64,000 nucleotides of DNA, from NCBI GenBank assembly GCA_030765065.1, contig CM060978.1, positions 115,239,692 through 115,303,691 on the forward strand. Direction: 5' to 3'. Numbering within the stretch: position 1 is the first letter of the stretch; each line of letters opens with the position of its first letter. The notes beneath the pieces are model-generated. The model worked only from the letters and a program-made list of their open reading frames with translations. It was not told the DNA's origin and ran no database searches. Made by a program: the position numbers and the translations under genes. This DNA is from Deroplatys truncata. Lineage: Eukaryota; Arthropoda; Insecta; Mantodea; Mantidae. Shown here piece by piece: positions 22,696 to 34,279 of this stretch.

Positions 22696-23802
22696 ATCAG
22701 GTAGCAATAGATTCTAAGAGTATGAGTATATAGGACTACCATCTACTTTCAAAAACCGGCTTCAGTCAAAAATAAATTGGATATGAAAGGGTTCCAATCG
22801 GGGAGGGGCAGCCTGCAATGGGGCACAAAGTGAAAATATCTTCTTTATTATTTGAGTTCGATGAAAAACATTACACAACAAAAGATTGTAGGCATGATTT
22901 TTCTGAAATACTTAATTGTTTACATAAGTTGTATTATATGATTTGTCATTCTCTCTGTACCTATTGAAGCCGAAATTATGAAGTCAATAATTATCATAAT
23001 AATCTGAGAAGGATAGTGATATAAAATAAATAATAAAATATTTAATTTCAGTGTATGTATAAAAAGGAGAAGCATTGGAAAATTGTTGACTGTTAAAAGC
23101 GACAGAAAGACCAGACAGGCACAGTTTAGCTAATTAGGGACCAGCCCCAGGTATTAAAGGGTAAAATAGCAGAAGCCAGTTTCTCTTGGAATTTATGGGC
23201 ACAGTTGCACTGGCCGGATGTGAAGGTCATTAGAGGCTTCATGACGCTAAGTTTGAGGAGAGTTTTGAGGGGAGAGACGGGATGTTAGGAGTTTTTCCTC
23301 TTTGTAGCGCGGTGGTGAAAGTCATTCTGTCCTGAGCGATCGGTGAAAGCGGGACGACATTCTCGTCGAGTAGTGAACATTGGCGGCGAACATGCAAGAG
23401 GGCAGAACGTTCAGTTGTAGTTAATAATCTTCGGTCTTGGTAAAGACACAGTAGCATCGTATGCATTTAAAAGTGATCGGCAAACCTTAAGTTTTATTTT
23501 AAATGGTGAAAATAAAAGTGTTCCAAGAAAGCGTTCATGTTTCTCTGTACACATCCACGCATACCCATTGATTAAGATCTCATGCTCGAGCAGCCGTGGC
23601 AAAGTATAAAAAAACAACTAGGAGGAGAAACGCAGCAATCGTGAGGCAAAGGTAGTAGTGCTTCATTGACGGAGGACGTAGCGTGGCTGCGTCACTATAA
23701 AACAGTTGTACATGCACTTTAGTCAGTATAAGAATCACTTTAGTTCTGAATGCAAAACTGATAAGTTTCGTCACGTTCTTTCTTCTTCTTCTTTTTCTTC
23801 TT

Positions 23803-23833
<31 letters not shown>

Positions 23834-24442
23834 ATGCAGAATCAAAGGTCTTTATCGAGAGTGTGAAGTTTATAATACTAGGATACTTCCATTTTCAAAG
23901 GGTTTGAGCCATTACATTAAGTTTATATGGTTCTGCACAGCAAACATCAAAATATTCTCTGCACGTGATACTCACTTGTTTCCTTTCTTGGTTTGTACTT
24001 CATGTTTTTCTGCACTAAAGTATTAAATGAAGCATTAAATCAGTTATGTATAGTTTGATATCTAGCATTTCCCTAGAAAAATTGCTTTTATTACGGATTT
24101 TGGAAGCATTATGAGACAGACAGAGGGAGGCACTTCATCCTTCAGATGCATAATATGAGCAAAGCTGTGAATTCTGTTAGTCTTAAACAACAATCTTACA
24201 GAAAATTGTATGATACTTATTTTTTGTGCTACTGCACTTTTACGTATGTTTTCAACAGATTCAGCAGATGCTAATGTTTCAAATTTCTAAAAACTAATCC
24301 TCACAATGTACCAAAAGTAAGGTACTGTTATATTTGCAATTATAATAGCCCAGTTTAATTTACCATAACTTAAGTCTTGCTGAAGCAACGCATTCAATGG
24401 TTTTCAAAAATTCAAATTTCTCTTAACAGTAGCAAAGCTTAC
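22696..24442. other. intron sequence; TTC microsatellite
   Basis: Mostly unrecognised. A GC-richer patch at about 23080-23420 differs from its surroundings but shows no readable protein. A TTC repeat lies at 23775-23832. Confidence 0.55.
23775..23832 (+). repeat. (TTC)n microsatellite
   Basis: About 58 bases of TTC/TCT triplets with one T-rich interruption (polypurine on the other strand). Confidence 0.95.
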
Positions 24443-24581
24443 CTTTAAGTCTAGATGTGCAATATTCTGTTCATGCAGAAAGCTAAGTCCTTCAATGATC
24501 TGTCGCATAAATTTCACAGCATGAAATTCAGGAATTCCATCCTCTGCATCTAACACATGTTGCAGTTCTCCTCCTGAAGCC
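24443..24581 (-). CDS. Drak: DRAK/STK17 kinase exon: hinge to catalytic loop
   Basis: 139-nt exon. Its first G completes the Met codon of the previous exon (LVLEM), and 46 full codons follow. It opens with ASGGELQHVLD (hinge and helix D) and continues with FHAVKFMRQIIEGLSFLH (helix E). It ends with NIAHLDLK, the catalytic loop in which HLD replaces the usual HRD. The HLDLKPQN form, made with the next exon, is typical of the DAPK/DRAK/MLCK group. The catalytic Asp and Lys are intact. Acceptor AAACAG before 24581, donor GTAAGC from 24442. Confidence 0.95.
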
Positions 24582-25449
24582 CTGTTTCCATGTTTAACAA
24601 AGATACATTAAGTGAAATACAATGGCTGTAAGATGTAATTATGTTCCAATTGCATAACAAAGAAGAAGCTTTTAAACTTATCTTTGAAGCACTACAAGCT
24701 AATAGATAAATAGAAATTAAAAATAAAGGTTTGATATGCAACTTTCATATAATTTTCCCTATGCACGCACACACACAATTATTAATACAAAAGCTCATTT
24801 TTCTATCCAGATTCTTTTTATTTATTTATTATTATATTATAGTGGAAACTTTGCTAACTGAGTACATACTAGTTCACATGACATGTATATTCGGGACATT
24901 ATCCATTAATAAGCCCGATTAAACATTTGTTGGTAATGGTTTCTATTACACAACAGTAAAATGCATTTTAAAGACTGAGACCTGCTAAAAAAAACACGTC
25001 TACAATAACGTGCTATGATATAACATACTCTTGAATGAGGTAGTGATAAAAGAGAGCTTCTTTAACATGTCAAAGTGTACTATCTTAAAATATGGAGAAA
25101 TTTAACAGTGAATATTGCTGAACTTGTCACCAAAACTTTATTTACCATTAACTGCACATCTTAATGGGATTCGGATCTATTAGAATCCTGTATTAGGATT
25201 ATTTCCCAAATTTTCATTGCTATACAATATCTGACGTAAATCAAGAGGACTATTTATAGACTTTTGATGTATACGGCTCTTCTAAAGTGACTTTGAAAAA
25301 TTGGTGTATCTTCTGTACAGCCTAGGACAAAATAAATAAACACCACGAAGAGAGGTAGTTTCAGTCGGAAAACATCGGAAGCATTCGCTGAAGCTGCGTT
25401 CACAATACACGATTTAATACCACCCTGCGTTCATTTCAAAGCTATGTGA
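24582..25449. other. DRAK intron, nothing recognised
   Basis: AT-rich start of the 9.5-kb intron between the helix C and helix E exons. No repeat or coding similarity seen. Confidence 0.5.
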
Positions 25450-25484
25450 TAGTAGGAGGATGCCTTTCACTTTGGTTGTATGCT

Positions 25485-25560
25485 CAGTAGCCAAGCGGTG
25501 AACTGCATGTCTTGTAATTAGAAGAAACTGGTATCAAATCCTTGGTGTATGTTTTTCTTT
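25485..25560 (+). repeat. tRNA-like SINE or tRNA pseudogene
   Basis: CAGTAGCCAAGCGGTGAACT (box A consensus TRGCNNAGNGG) is followed about 45 bases later by GGTATCAAATCC (box B-like). The 3' half does not pair as a functional acceptor stem and an unrelated body follows. Confidence 0.5.
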
Positions 25561-25736
25561 TTATTATTTAAAATTTAATTTGTTAAATATACGGCAATAC
25601 TGTGAGTTTTCTATGCATAAGATATCTAAAACAAATTACTTTCCAAAATAAATGCCATATTAGTATGAATTCTAAAGTAAAAAACTAAACCAAATATTTG
25701 AGTTAATATTGGATGTGAAAACTCTGTCTCACATCC

Positions 25737-25737
<1 letters not shown>

Positions 25738-25794
<57 letters not shown>

Positions 25795-25802
25795 TAATAA
25801 TA
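25738..25802 (+). repeat. (TAA)n microsatellite
   Basis: About 20 TAA units with one interruption near the end. It lies just beyond the 3' end of the minus-strand LINE, so it may be the LINE's simple-repeat tail or may have grown from it. Confidence 0.93.
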
Positions 25803-28800
25803 TATTTGTCATTTAATTTTTACAAAGTAATAGACGTCGTCATTACTACATTCTAAAACACTAGATCATCCAGATTTGTCTGTTCAAACTCTTAACACTA
25901 GAAATTACTTTAGTTTTTAACCATTGTTTAAGTACTTGAATTTATTTGAATTCATAATACTTGAATTTGATGGTAGCTTATTAAACCATTTAATTCCCAA
26001 ATGTTTAAAACTATTCTAAGTTTTACTACCTGATAAAAGCATCATCTAGATTTTGTTTACTTCTTATTTCGTATTGATGAGCATCTGATCTAGAACTAAA
26101 ACTAGATAATTATGTTTAACATATCTGCAATATAAAAAGACTAGCCAATGTCATAATATTTAAATGTCTAAGATCGGTTTACAAGATTATGTGCTTTTTA
26201 TACCCCTTATTACTCTTATGATCATGTTTTACCAGAGGAAAACTTGATCACCATAGGAGTTACCCCATAATATCAGAACGTACTGTAAATGAGTATGAAA
26301 GAAGCCATAGTATGCCTTAAGTACCAGGTCAATATTGGTATTTAATTTTAACTTCCTTATTAAATATGTAACCCTAGACAATTCTGTACACATAGCTTTT
26401 GTATGTGTCCCAATTAAACCTTTTATCTAAGCAAATCCCTAGTAATTTTACACGCTCGCCATTACCATCATTACTATTTAAACTAAAACCAACATTCTCA
26501 GTTTTTGCTATGTTAATTGTTAATTTATCGACTTGGAAACAAAATTCAGACCTTCTCAACACAACCTGGCTTAGCTGTTCTATTATATCAATTTTACTAT
26601 TAGATGTTAGAATAGTTGTATCGTCTGCATATAGTAAACCTTTAAGGCAGATAACTAGGCAAGTCATTCACATATATTACAAACAAGAAAGGACTCAGTA
26701 CTGAACTCTGTGGTACATCACTACGGATTCGGTCTAACTTGGACTTTTCAGATTTTAATTTAACACACTGCAATCTATCAGTGAGATAAGATTCCATAAG
26801 ACACAGTCCCTTATCATATACACCATAATATCTAAGCTTTTCAATTACAATATGGTATCCAAAACCTTGGTCAAGTCCAACAGTAATGCACCAGTATAGT
26901 TTATATCTTCATAACCATCAATGATACAAGAAACTATTTCTTAAATCAGCTTTAACAGTACTTGTCCCTTTCTGAATCCATAATGTGATTCTGTTAAAAG
27001 ATTGTGTTCAAAGTAGGATTCCAATTGTAGCATTATTACATTTTCAATAATTTTAGATATCACAGGTACCAATGAAATAAGTCTATAGTTACATACGAGG
27101 GCTGTCCCAGAAGTACCCGACCTAACAAAGAAAAAAAAAACCATTTGGGGGGGGGGAAATCTTTATTTCTCTACATAGTCCCCTTTCAGCTCGATACACT
27201 TTTCACAGCGATGTCTAATTGCTTCGATACTCTGTTTACAGTGAGAACCGTCGAGTTCTGTAAAATATCCATCAATTGCAGAATCCACCTCTTCATTATT
27301 AGCAAATCTGTTACCACCGAGCCATTTCTTCGACTTTGGAAACAGAAAATAATCAGAGGGGGCTAAATCCGGTGAATAGGGTGCATGAGGAATCAATTTG
27401 AACTTTAACTCATTGATTTTGGCCATGGCGATAATGGATATGTGAACTGGTGCACTGTCTTGATGAAACAAGATTTTCTTTTTCGCTAAATGCGTCCGTT
27501 TTTTGCTTGATTTCATTATTCAAACGTTGTAATAAGTTTGCATAATACTCCCCATTCATTGCTTTTCCTTTTAGAAGATAATCAATGAAAATTATTCCAC
27601 GCGCATCCCAAAAAAACTGATGTCATGTCCTTGCCTGCAGATGGAACTGTTTTCACCTTCTTTGTAGCCGATTCTCCCCTTTCAATCCACTGTTCCTTCG
27701 TCTCAGGTGTGAAGTGATGTACCTATGTTTCATCCATGGTTATGAACGGACGCAAAAACTCGGCTTTATTGCAGCGAAACATCGCCAAACACTCGATTGA
27801 ACCACCTCACGACGTTGCTTTTGTTCCATTGTAAGTAAACGCGGCACCCATCTTGCGCACAGCTTTCTCATGTCTTAATTTTCAGTCAGTATGCGATGCA
27901 CAGCACTGTTTGAAATGCCTACGATGTCTGCTAGCTCGCGCACTTTCAGTCGACGATCACGCAATACCATTTTATGGATTTTCTTCACAATTTCTGGCGT
28001 AGTCACATCATTTGGTCGACCGCTGCGATGTTCATCTTGGCAACCCGTACGGCCTCATTTAAACTCTGCCACCCAATATTTTACTGTGTAAACGAAGGAG
28101 CAGACTCCCCCAGAGTAGAATCTAGTTCAACTTTAATATTAGTTGGACTAAGACCTTTCAAATGAAAGTATTGTATCACATAACGATGACCAGTTTTATC
28201 CATGTTTACAAATTTGCTGCGAGTGTTCATTATTGATGGCTGCCAAACATTGAAGAAAAACATAGCATCGTCAACTTCAAACTTAAGCTTTATAAGGTTG
28301 GTACTTTCTACCACAGTCATTTGTTTGAAACAACCACCACTATCTATACGCCAGGTCGGGTACTTCTGGGACTGCCCTCGTACATCAGAATCATCACTCT
28401 TTTTATAAATTGATGGAGTTACTACAACTTTGAGACAATTAGGGTAAACACCCTTCTGCAACATCAGATTAACTAAATACAATACAGGATCCAATACTAT
28501 GTCAACAATTCTTTTCACTAAGAAGTTTTAAAGTCCACAATAATCCTCAGATTTGGAATTTGATAGTTTAGTTACAATATTTACAACATCTTCAGAAGCA
28601 ATCGGTTTTCATTTAAATACCATATATGTGTGACCTGCATTACTCAAGGATAACAGTTCTTTCATCTTATTTATGTCTACTACATTATTATCATGTTGTC
28701 TAATTATTCTAGAAACATTAACAAAATAATTGTTAAACTCATCGAAAATAAGACATATTCTCCAAAGATTTCATTAGAACCCATGTTTTGTTTCTGAATT

Positions 28801-30780
28801 TATTCCTTCCCAAGCTGCCTTGTACGACTTGTTGGAGTTTAAAATAACATTTTCATTTGCTTTCCATTTTGCTGCCTGTACTTGTCACCTATATATTTTC
28901 GAATTTAGCATATTCCTCTTTGTATTCCACCTGAGTTCTTGATAAGTCATGATACAATACCAGTAATTTCCTCCAGTGTGCTAATTCAGGAGTATACCAA
29001 TTTTCACTAGACTTTTTACCTATTTTATGAGTTTTTGCAATTTTTATTGACATTGGACAGAACTCGTTAACATAACCCATTAGTATATTTATAAAGACTT
29101 GAAACAAGTCTTCTACTGAACTAGTATCAAAGAGTACCAATCCAGTGTAACTGAATTATTTCTCAGAGTATAATCCTTCAATTGTCTGGTAACCTTGGTC
29201 ACTGAGGTACCAACACTTTTAGAACCTAACTTCAATTTCAAATATAGACCTTTATGGTCTGGTAGAAAGGCTGTAAAGTTTTTACACTTACAATACTGTT
29301 AGAATTAGTTAGAATATTATCCAAACATCCATTTAATCTATTTGGTTCCTCATTAAGACAACATAAATTGAAATATCCTAAAATATTAAGAAATTTCATG
29401 GTTTAGAAGTCAGTAGAACTTGCATCAAAATTAAAATCCTCAAATATATAGACAACTGAACAGTGTGGCTTTATACAAAATTCAAAAGCATCTCCACAAT
29501 ATTGGTGAACATCTCAACATCAGAACCGGGTACTCTATATATGCATATGACAATTACTTGAATTACATAAACTTAATGGCAGCAATTTTAACATCCCTTT
29601 CATCCCAAAAACTTTTAACATCAATTGCTTGTGGTTCAGTCTTAAGCCTTTCTTAACATAAGATTCCAGCCCCTCCATAACCATTCATTCTACAATAATT
29701 GATTGCTAATTCATAACCTTCTGGTGCATACTAAATTTTTTTTCGGCATTACATAAACAATTCTCGTTTACACAGAATATATCGCAATTAATATTGTCAA
29801 AATAATATGCTAATTCTTTTGGGGTTTTCCCCCCTAATTGACAATGTTTATGAAAAAGAATGTATATCTGTTCAGTAGAGGGAGAGGTTGAATGTGCTCC
29901 ATCAAGATTCAGTCATACTGAATCATTTTCCATGAGAATTTGTTCCGGTTACAATCTTCCACGAAATTCTGAAACCACACACTCCACTGGCCACATTTTC
30001 TTTTTTAGAAATTCATGAAGTAGTTGTTCCTCCATCTCAATATGAAATGAGGAATATAATTTATGCTTCTTTTTTGTTTTAGTTCCTTAATGGTTTTCAG
30101 ATTCATGTTTTCAATATGAGAACCAATGTCAAACACAGTCACACGGGGTTCCAATCGGGTTAAAAATACAGCCCTTGATCGATACGTGCTCGATACTGCT
30201 TTTAACTTTGTATTTGGGCACTGACCAAAAATCATCTTTTTACCACTCCTACTATTATTTCTATCATTCTTCACAACCACCCTTTTTGTAACATCGGTGT
30301 AAGTCACTTTTGCACTCGTACCATGCACAGCGATTTTCACTTGTTCATTCTCTTTCCTATTGACACGTTCGGCTTCATTGTTCCCAGTTTTCATTAATAC
30401 TTGTTCCTCAGGCAAAACTGGTTCGTACATATTTGTTTGGATTTTAACAGAAGATAAATAATTAGTTTTTGATCTTTCAGCCGGTTCTCCATCTGTTGAT
30501 TTAATTTGCTTACTAATTCCACTTCACGTTGAAGTGACGTCATGGACTGGGATGGCGAGATCGTCATGCAGTTACCCATACACACTTTTGCACTATTCAC
30601 ATCTGCAGTAAATACCTCATTAAATAAGTATTCACTACTGCGCTTACATCAATTGCTGTACTTCTTGTCACCAAAATTTCCGCTAATGTCTTCTTACTCA
30701 ACTTATTTAATTCGTTTGCTAAGAGCTCGCTTGTAGCCTGACATTCTGCTTACGCCATCTTGCAACAACAATATTCTTCA
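25803..30780 (-). mobile_element. CR1-like non-LTR retrotransposon, near full length but dead
   Basis: Minus-strand order, 5' to 3'. ORF1 remnants at about 30760-30005, with a coiled-coil-like stretch (LQREVELVSKLNQQMENRLK) and RSRAVFLTRLEPRVTVFDIG, typical of CR1/Jockey ORF1. AP endonuclease remnants at about 29880-29130 (CRMNGYGGAGI-like near 29680, DHKGLYLKLKL near 29250). A linker ENWYTPELAHWRKLLVLYHD near 29000. RT finger MLQKGVYPNCLKVVVTPSIY near 28455-28400 up to KKSDDSDV, where the mariner interrupts it. NYRLISLVPVISKIIENVI then resumes near 27085, followed by a GFRKG motif, a VPQ-SVLSPFLFVIYVNDLP stretch near 26700 and the YADDTTILT catalytic motif near 26625. No RNase H domain was seen, which separates it from the two I-like LINEs. 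Stops throughout. Confidence 0.87.
27096..28380 (-). mobile_element. mariner transposon, copy 2, inserted in the LINE RT
   Basis: Starts CGAGGGCTGTCCCAGAAGTA at 27096 after TA (27094-27095) and ends with the inverse, CTTCTGGGACTGCCCTCG at 28380, followed by TA. Length 1285 bp. The broken minus-strand transposase has MDKTGHRYVIQYFHLKGLSP near 28205, an ELADIVGIS-like HTH near 27930, a frameshifted MDETW region near 27735, FHQDSAPVHISII near 27470-27430, YSPDLAPSDYFLFP near 27380-27345 and FTELDGSHCKQSIEAIRHRC near 27260-27205. DD34D type, same family as 10853-12146 and with better preserved ends. Removing it would rejoin the LINE codons for SDV and CNYR across one TA. Confidence 0.95.
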
Positions 30781-31079
30781 GTTATGAATGGCGCCGGCAT
30801 GATCATGCGCGTGCACCTCGTAGTCTTGGATATCTGCAATATTAGCATCATACTGACTTTTGCTATGGCTGTACCTACACATAAAGACGAAGTTACAAGG
30901 AGATCTCTCCTTACATAGTGAACATAGCTGGACACTGTGTCTCAGGCTGCAAGAACACTTTGAGTTCCTATATCTACGGCTACAAGGCGAGGGCGGTTAT
31001 CCATGGGAGGGATTGTTTATCGTCGACCTGCTTAGGGTCCAGAACGTTTGTCCATTACTCAGCAGGATACTGCACTTCT

Positions 31080-31345
31080 AGAAGAGGGATATAGCACTCC
31101 CTTCAAACATGTCCTGTACAATTAGGAGTAATTCTAATTTCCCTGGATCGAACCTCGCAGCCTTGCGTCTCTTTGCTCGATTATCACAACATCCTCCAAA
31201 TAAAACACGACTAATGGCACTCACTTTCCCCCATAATAACAAGCAACTTTTATTCAAGGCATTTCTTTCTACAACGCTTAGTTTTGGAGATATTGTACAG
31301 TCGCAACTTAAATAGTCCACCCTGTATATAACTGACCATAAGATA
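31080..31345 (-). repeat. unclassified repeat fragment with coding-like frame
   Basis: A 90-codon minus-strand open frame that includes RAKRRKAARFDPGKLELLLI; the outer end is near CAGGGTGGACTATTTAAGTT (31325-31305). I do not recognise a protein family. The CAGGGTG-type end suggests a repeat border. It could equally be the decayed upstream part of the LINE. Confidence 0.35.
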
Positions 31346-32297
31346 AGCAATTTATGATAGGGGGTATTAAGTCTGATATCTATGAATATATCTCCGAATC
31401 CTTTAACAGTAAGGCCCTATCCAGGAATATGACTACGGTTAGCAGAAAAGGAAGCAAATGCTATTGCACTATTATATTCTCTTATTATGTTTCATGAAGT
31501 TAGCCATCATTTAACATTAAAAGATTTTGGTTTATCTGCGGCTGCGGAAAATGAAGCAAACCATTATGGCAACGTGAACTGAAATGTCCATTTACAATTT
31601 CATTTATAAAATGCTTTGCTTCAGAATGGTTGCACATTTTATTTAGCAGACCTACACAGACCTCTGAAATAAAGTTTTAATTTTCAATACTGCTACGGCC
31701 TAATGGACATACTTCCCTTTCATGAATACTTGCATTCTTATTCGATTTCTAGCTTTTGCTGCTGAAGAATCCCTTAGCAATGTACCACGCCAGTTTGGAC
31801 GTCCTAAACGATGACTCAATATTACACAAACCAATATAACACAACAAACAGAGCAAAATAATATAAAAACACTTTTATGCTTGTGGCACCGTCTTGTTTT
31901 TGACGGATAAATATTTAGCGATATGGTTACTAGCGATGTGATTAACATATCAGTTAGAATTTAATACTTCTGCTACACTGCAGAGACTGAGAAGCTTCGA
32001 TTGGTATGCTACACTTAGCCCGTAATTTCAGGCCCAATGCGTAATTTCGTGTAGATACAGCTCCAAATTACATTGTATGTATGTATGTATATATATATAT
32101 ACACACATACATACGAACCTCGGTAGGACTCATTGCTACGTAGCTGCTTATAACCGCTCGGCTGCCAGTGCATATTTACTAATTGGGACTCAAAAGAAAA
32201 GTGACAATAGAAAGAAACTAAAGCCACGCGGGATCCTTTGAGTGCACATATTAACAGTTTGGTTGCATATTGATAACATCATACTCTCAAGGGACTA
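31346..32297. other. intron sequence, nothing recognised
   Basis: AT-rich. Contains a short TATG/TA simple repeat at about 32072-32115. No other feature. Confidence 0.5.
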
Positions 32298-32390
32298 CAG
32301 ACTGGAAAATTTAATGCCATAGCAGAGATTAGAACCACAGATTTCGTCAGTGGTTCAAATTTCGGCTATGGCATTGAATTTTTCAGTCTG
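32298..32390. repeat. hairpin element, arms about 38 bp
   Basis: 32299-32336 (AGACTGGAAAATTTAATGCC onward) and 32352-32389 are inverse copies with a few mismatches around a loop of about 15 bases. Small MITE-like hairpin. Confidence 0.78.
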
Positions 32391-32569
32391 ATTCTACCTT
32401 TCTAAACTTCTCCTACACACTGCTTATATGAAAGAATTAATTACTACAGCATTTCTTTCAATTTTCATTACTGTGATAACCATGTCCTGCTAATATGTAT
32501 AAACGATTGTGGTTCAGATATTAACAGCAAATGTAAATGAAAATGGTTTTATCTTTACGAGTTGGCATT

Positions 32570-33282
32570 GGAATCCTTAAATGTTATTACGAATGCAATA
32601 GTCAGTATTTAAATACGCTAAGAAGACTGAACGTTACATGGTTTAGGATATGGACCCCGCTCTGTAAAATCATTCCGTAAGCTGATTAACAAATTTGAAG
32701 AAATTGATTCAGTTACTGATAAGAGTGAACTGGTAAACCAAAATTAATAGATATGTTTAGTTTTATAAGAAGTCCAGGAAGTTCGCAAAAATTCAGCATA
32801 TATAATGTTTGTACTGCTAACAAATTTGCAAAACATCTGGAAATGAGTTATTCAACTGTGTGGCAAATGCTGAGAAGACAGCTTCAGCTCTATCCCTATA
32901 AAATGCATTTTGAACTCAAAGAAAAAGATAAGAAGATTTCGTAGCACTTTCACTTTGCAAATGTTAGAAGAAATTCAGAAAACTACGAATGGTTAGACAA
33001 ACTCTTCTGGACAGATGAGGCACATTTAATTTAAGAGTTAATTGCACGATATGGGCAGAAAATATTTCAAATACAATTGTTCAGCAAAGATTGTATGCTG
33101 AGGTTACTTTATACTATGGTTTTATGTCACATTTTCTAAGAGGACCTTATTTCTATGAAGAAATGAAAAATGCACGACAGACAAAAGCAGCAAGGGTTAA
33201 TGGGTGGAAGGCAATATTTTCAAATATTGTAAAACTTGGTAATAGCAGCATTACAGAATCATGAAATTGAAAGTACTACACT

Positions 33283-33334
<52 letters not shown>

Positions 33335-33600
33335 ATCCTGTAAAAATACTAGTATGCAACATATTTGGTAGACAAGACATTTACCGAACAGTGGGCCTGC
33401 TACATCACCAGACATAAATCCGGCTGACTACTGGCTGCGGGGTTATCTGAAATAAAAGGTGCCTACTTCACAGCAAACCTACCACCTAAATGATATCCAC
33501 TTATGTATATCGGATATTACTGAAAACATCCCGAGGAATGCACTAACTAATGCTGTTCATGGCACAGAAGAAAAGCTAGCTCTCATTGAATAACATGGTA
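32570..33600 (+). mobile_element. decayed Tc1/mariner-superfamily transposase (IS630-like)
   Basis: Plus-strand pieces: FAKHLEMSYSTVWQMLRRQL (HTH) and LQLYPYKMHFELKEKD at 32835-32930, LFWTDEAHLI with a catalytic Asp near 33003-33030, and then SPDINPADYWLRGYLK with the third catalytic residue near 33408-33455. A C-terminal ITENIPRNALTNAVHGTEEK follows near 33515-33570. The order matches the SDEAHF ... SPDLNPCDYWLWGYLK type common in arthropod genomes. Several frameshifts; TIRs not found. A CT/CA microsatellite lies inside it. Confidence 0.82.
33287..33333 (+). repeat. (CT)n(CA)n microsatellite
   Basis: About 38 bases of CT repeat followed by a short CA run, inside the decayed transposase. Confidence 0.93.
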
Positions 33601-34066
33601 GTGATATTAAAATGTTTTCTTGTTTCTTCATATTACGTACAACAAAATCCCATTTCTTTACAAACATACTAGTGTTTTTATTTTTTGCAGAATCTAAAAG
33701 GTGCCGAAGTTGTGGCGGATCGAAACTGGGAACTGGCTTTGGAACAACCCTACACGTTATTTCAGTATCTCAATATATACAACTTCTATACAAATAGTTA
33801 AGACTAGTTTGAAAACTAAAGTTACGAAAATGTTACCAAAGAAAGCACTGTCTGTGGTATGGGGATTTTCTGACAGGTTCTTCCTTGTATCGTTTAAAAG
33901 ATTTCCATCTCGGCTATATCATAACCTCTGCAATAATCTGTCCGTTATTTACAAGCAAATTTGTTATGAGATGAGGATTAAAGCAATGAAACGTTAAGAG
34001 ACCGTTCTGCAAGATGAATAAGAATTATCATTATAAACCTATCCCCCCCACGCCATATCAACTTAC
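33601..34066. other. DRAK intron near the donor, nothing recognised
   Basis: Runs up to the GTAAGT donor at 34066-34061 (minus strand). A C-rich patch at 34042-34052 lies just inside the intron. Confidence 0.6.
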
Positions 34067-34279
34067 ATTTCCAGCACGAGCGCCATCTCTGATGGGGTCT
34101 CGTAAACTTCGTGGAGGCGGACGATGCGGGTGTTATTTGCGGCCAGTTTAAGAACGGCCACCTCATGCAAGATGTCTTGCCGTTGATCCATTGCTCTTCT
34201 CCGTTTTCGAATGAATTTGGCGGCATATTCCACTCCGGTCTCCTTGTGTGTGCATTTCCTCACCGCTGCAAACTTGCCC
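34067..34279 (-). CDS. Drak: DRAK/STK17 kinase exon: glycine loop to helix C/hinge
   Basis: 213-nt exon: one base of a split codon (probably Arg), 70 codons, then AT of the Met codon finished by the next exon. It starts [15 protein letters not shown], the end of the glycine-rich loop in the GKFA-VR form that marks DRAK/STK17. [12 protein letters not shown] follows with the ATP-binding Lys, then [11 protein letters not shown] with the helix C Glu, and [17 protein letters not shown] up to the hinge. Acceptor TGTGCTTTCAG before 34279, donor GTAAGT from 34066. Higher GC and clean codons contrast with the AT-rich flanks. DRAK kinases are small Ca/calmodulin-kinase-like Ser/Thr kinases that phosphorylate myosin regulatory light chain. 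The upstream exon encoding the N-terminus and the first loop Gly was not found. Confidence 0.95.

Noticed and set aside
23080-23420. GC-rich patch considered as a promoter or first exon of DRAK
   Set aside because: It lies inside an intron between two kinase exons and shows no coding or splice evidence.
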